In this document: one piece after another, positions 22,354 through 23,106 of the stretch | How positions within the stretch are numbered: position 1 is the stretch's first letter | Layout of the letters: each line of letters begins with the position of its first letter | From: a virus | Virus record (IMG/VR): IMGVR_UViG_3300013122_000399 | Location: 1 to 23,106 of that record | DNA length: 23,106 bases | Strand: one strand, 5' to 3' | Position numbers and translations under genes: made by a program | The notes under the pieces: generated by a model | Told to the model about the DNA's origin: nothing | The model's database searches: none | Seen by the model: the letters and a program-made list of their open reading frames with translations, nothing else

Positions 22354-23106
22354 GTTCAGAATTCGAGGTCCAGCCGCAACCGTCCACAATGGCGATCTGC
22401 GCACGGGCGTAGCTTAGCAGTTCAGAATTCGAGGTCCAGCCGCAACGAAACGACCTGCTCGATCTTGTCGCGCTCGTAGCTTAGCAGTTCAGAATTCGAG
22501 GTCCAGCCGCAACCCGAACTCCAAGTAATAGGCATAGGCCAATAGCTTAGCAGTTCAGAATTCGAGGTCCAGCCGCAACAGGCCCGCAGCGCAGCGCTCA
22601 CCGCCTCGAAGCTTAGCAGTTCAGAATTCGAGGTCCAGCCGCAACTCCTAAGCGCAGGGGGATTGCATGATCTACAGCTTAGCAGTTCAGAATTCGAGGT
22701 CCAGCCGCAACCGGCCGAGGCCGGGGCCAAGCTGGCCGCATAGCTTAGCAGTTCAGAATTCGAGGTCCAGCCGCAACAGAGCCGCCCGATCACCCTCTTC
22801 CTGTTCCAGCTTAGCAGTTCAGAATTCGAGGTCCAGCCGCAACGTGGCGCTTCCCGTCCTGCTGGTCAGCAGGAGCTTAGCAGTTCAGAATTCGAGGTCC
22901 AGCCGCAACCGATGGCAGCTTGTATAACCGACTTCGCAAAGCTTAGCAGTTCAGAATTCGAGGTCCAGCCGCAACTCGCGTGATCCAGTTCATCGCGGTA
23001 GTGCTAGCTTAGCAGTTCAGAATTCGAGGTCCAGCCGCAACAGGCGCGACAAGTGGAGCTGCGCTTGCCAGAGCTTAGCAGTTCAGAATTCGAGGTCCAG
23101 CCGCAA
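22345..23106 (-). CRISPR. Type II-C CRISPR array, at least 12 repeats
   Basis: Twelve identical 36-base repeats are visible; the last lacks its final base because the window ends. In the crRNA sense (minus strand) the repeat starts GTTGCGGCTGGACC and ends CTGAACTGCTAAGCT. Repeat starts: 22345, 22411, 22478, 22544, 22610, 22676, 22742, 22808, 22874, 22940, 23006, 23072. Eleven spacers are 30 bases each except spacer 2 (22447-22477), which is 31. All spacers differ. No repeat is degenerate, so the ancestral end is not marked at the cas2 side by a decayed repeat. The array continues beyond 23106. By eye no spacer has an exact match elsewhere in the window. Confidence 0.97.

Noticed and set aside
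22422-22793. Minus-strand protein with repeats of GWTSNSELLS
   Set aside because: It is a translation of the CRISPR repeats; the frame stays open only because the repeat-plus-spacer unit is 66 bases (a multiple of 3).
22667-22927. Plus-strand protein with repeats of SLAVQNSRSSRN
   Set aside because: Same cause: translated CRISPR repeats, with no initiation signal.
1-23106. Self-targeting spacers in the window
   Set aside because: By eye no spacer matches another part of the window exactly; a computed search allowing mismatches was not possible here.

Overview
The window looks like an accessory region of an alphaproteobacterial chromosome or large plasmid, most likely from the Rhodobacterales (Rhodobacter/Paracoccus/Dinoroseobacter relatives). 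Most genes have high GC and strongly GC-biased third positions. The three-gene set of a short protein, a DUF2924 protein and a large serine recombinase is typical of that order. The CRISPR repeat, read in the crRNA sense, starts GTTGCGGCTGGACC, a start I associate with type II-C loci of this group. No rRNA or tRNA gene was found, and no single gene fixes the species.

Region 1 (1-1772): a gene-poor left edge rich in GGACYCC/GGRGTCC words, then a visibly lower-GC gene (528-1772) whose product has an N-terminal zinc ribbon and a C-terminal RNxxxH motif like that of HEPN ribonucleases. Region 2 (1827-12626, all minus strand): a tightly packed, translationally coupled phage-type replication and recombination cassette. 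In transcription order it holds a sigma-like/HTH protein, three small unknowns, a Sak4-like RecA-fold ATPase, a probable DNA-metabolism protein with an Ala/Pro-rich tail, a small protein, a DUF6511-like zinc protein, another small protein, a PD-(D/E)XK nuclease, a RecD-like helicase and a primase/VapE-type ATPase. A terminator follows. Beyond it a 250-bp cluster of GTCCCAC repeats precedes a RuvC-like resolvase, a small protein and a DUF6362-like protein. No capsid, tail, terminase or lysis gene is visible, so this is either part of a prophage or a satellite/integrative element. Region 3 (12733-14887, minus): two overlapping genes of unknown function, one ending in an OmpR-type winged helix.

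Region 4 (15025-17367, plus): a four-gene coupled operon (small protein, DUF2924, serine recombinase, HTH protein), a mobile module that abuts the CRISPR locus. Region 5 (17545-23106): a compact type II-C CRISPR-Cas locus. A tracrRNA gene, recognised here from an anti-repeat plus a terminator, lies on the minus strand upstream of and divergent from cas9 (1080 aa). It is followed by cas1, cas2 and an array of at least 12 identical 36-bp repeats that runs off the right end of the window.

How it works together: Cas9, tracrRNA and crRNA form the interference complex, and Cas1-Cas2 insert new spacers. Three independent signs say the array is read on the minus strand, toward cas2: the anti-repeat orientation, an extended -10 (TGCTAAGCT) at the 3' end of each repeat, and a terminator-like hairpin with a U tract between the array and cas2. 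The cassette of regions 2-3 would replicate and recombine its own DNA. The most interesting unexplained items are the HEPN-like gene, the two-gene winged-helix module, the two sets of phased CCCAC repeats, and the regulatory architecture of the tracrRNA-cas9 divergent promoter.
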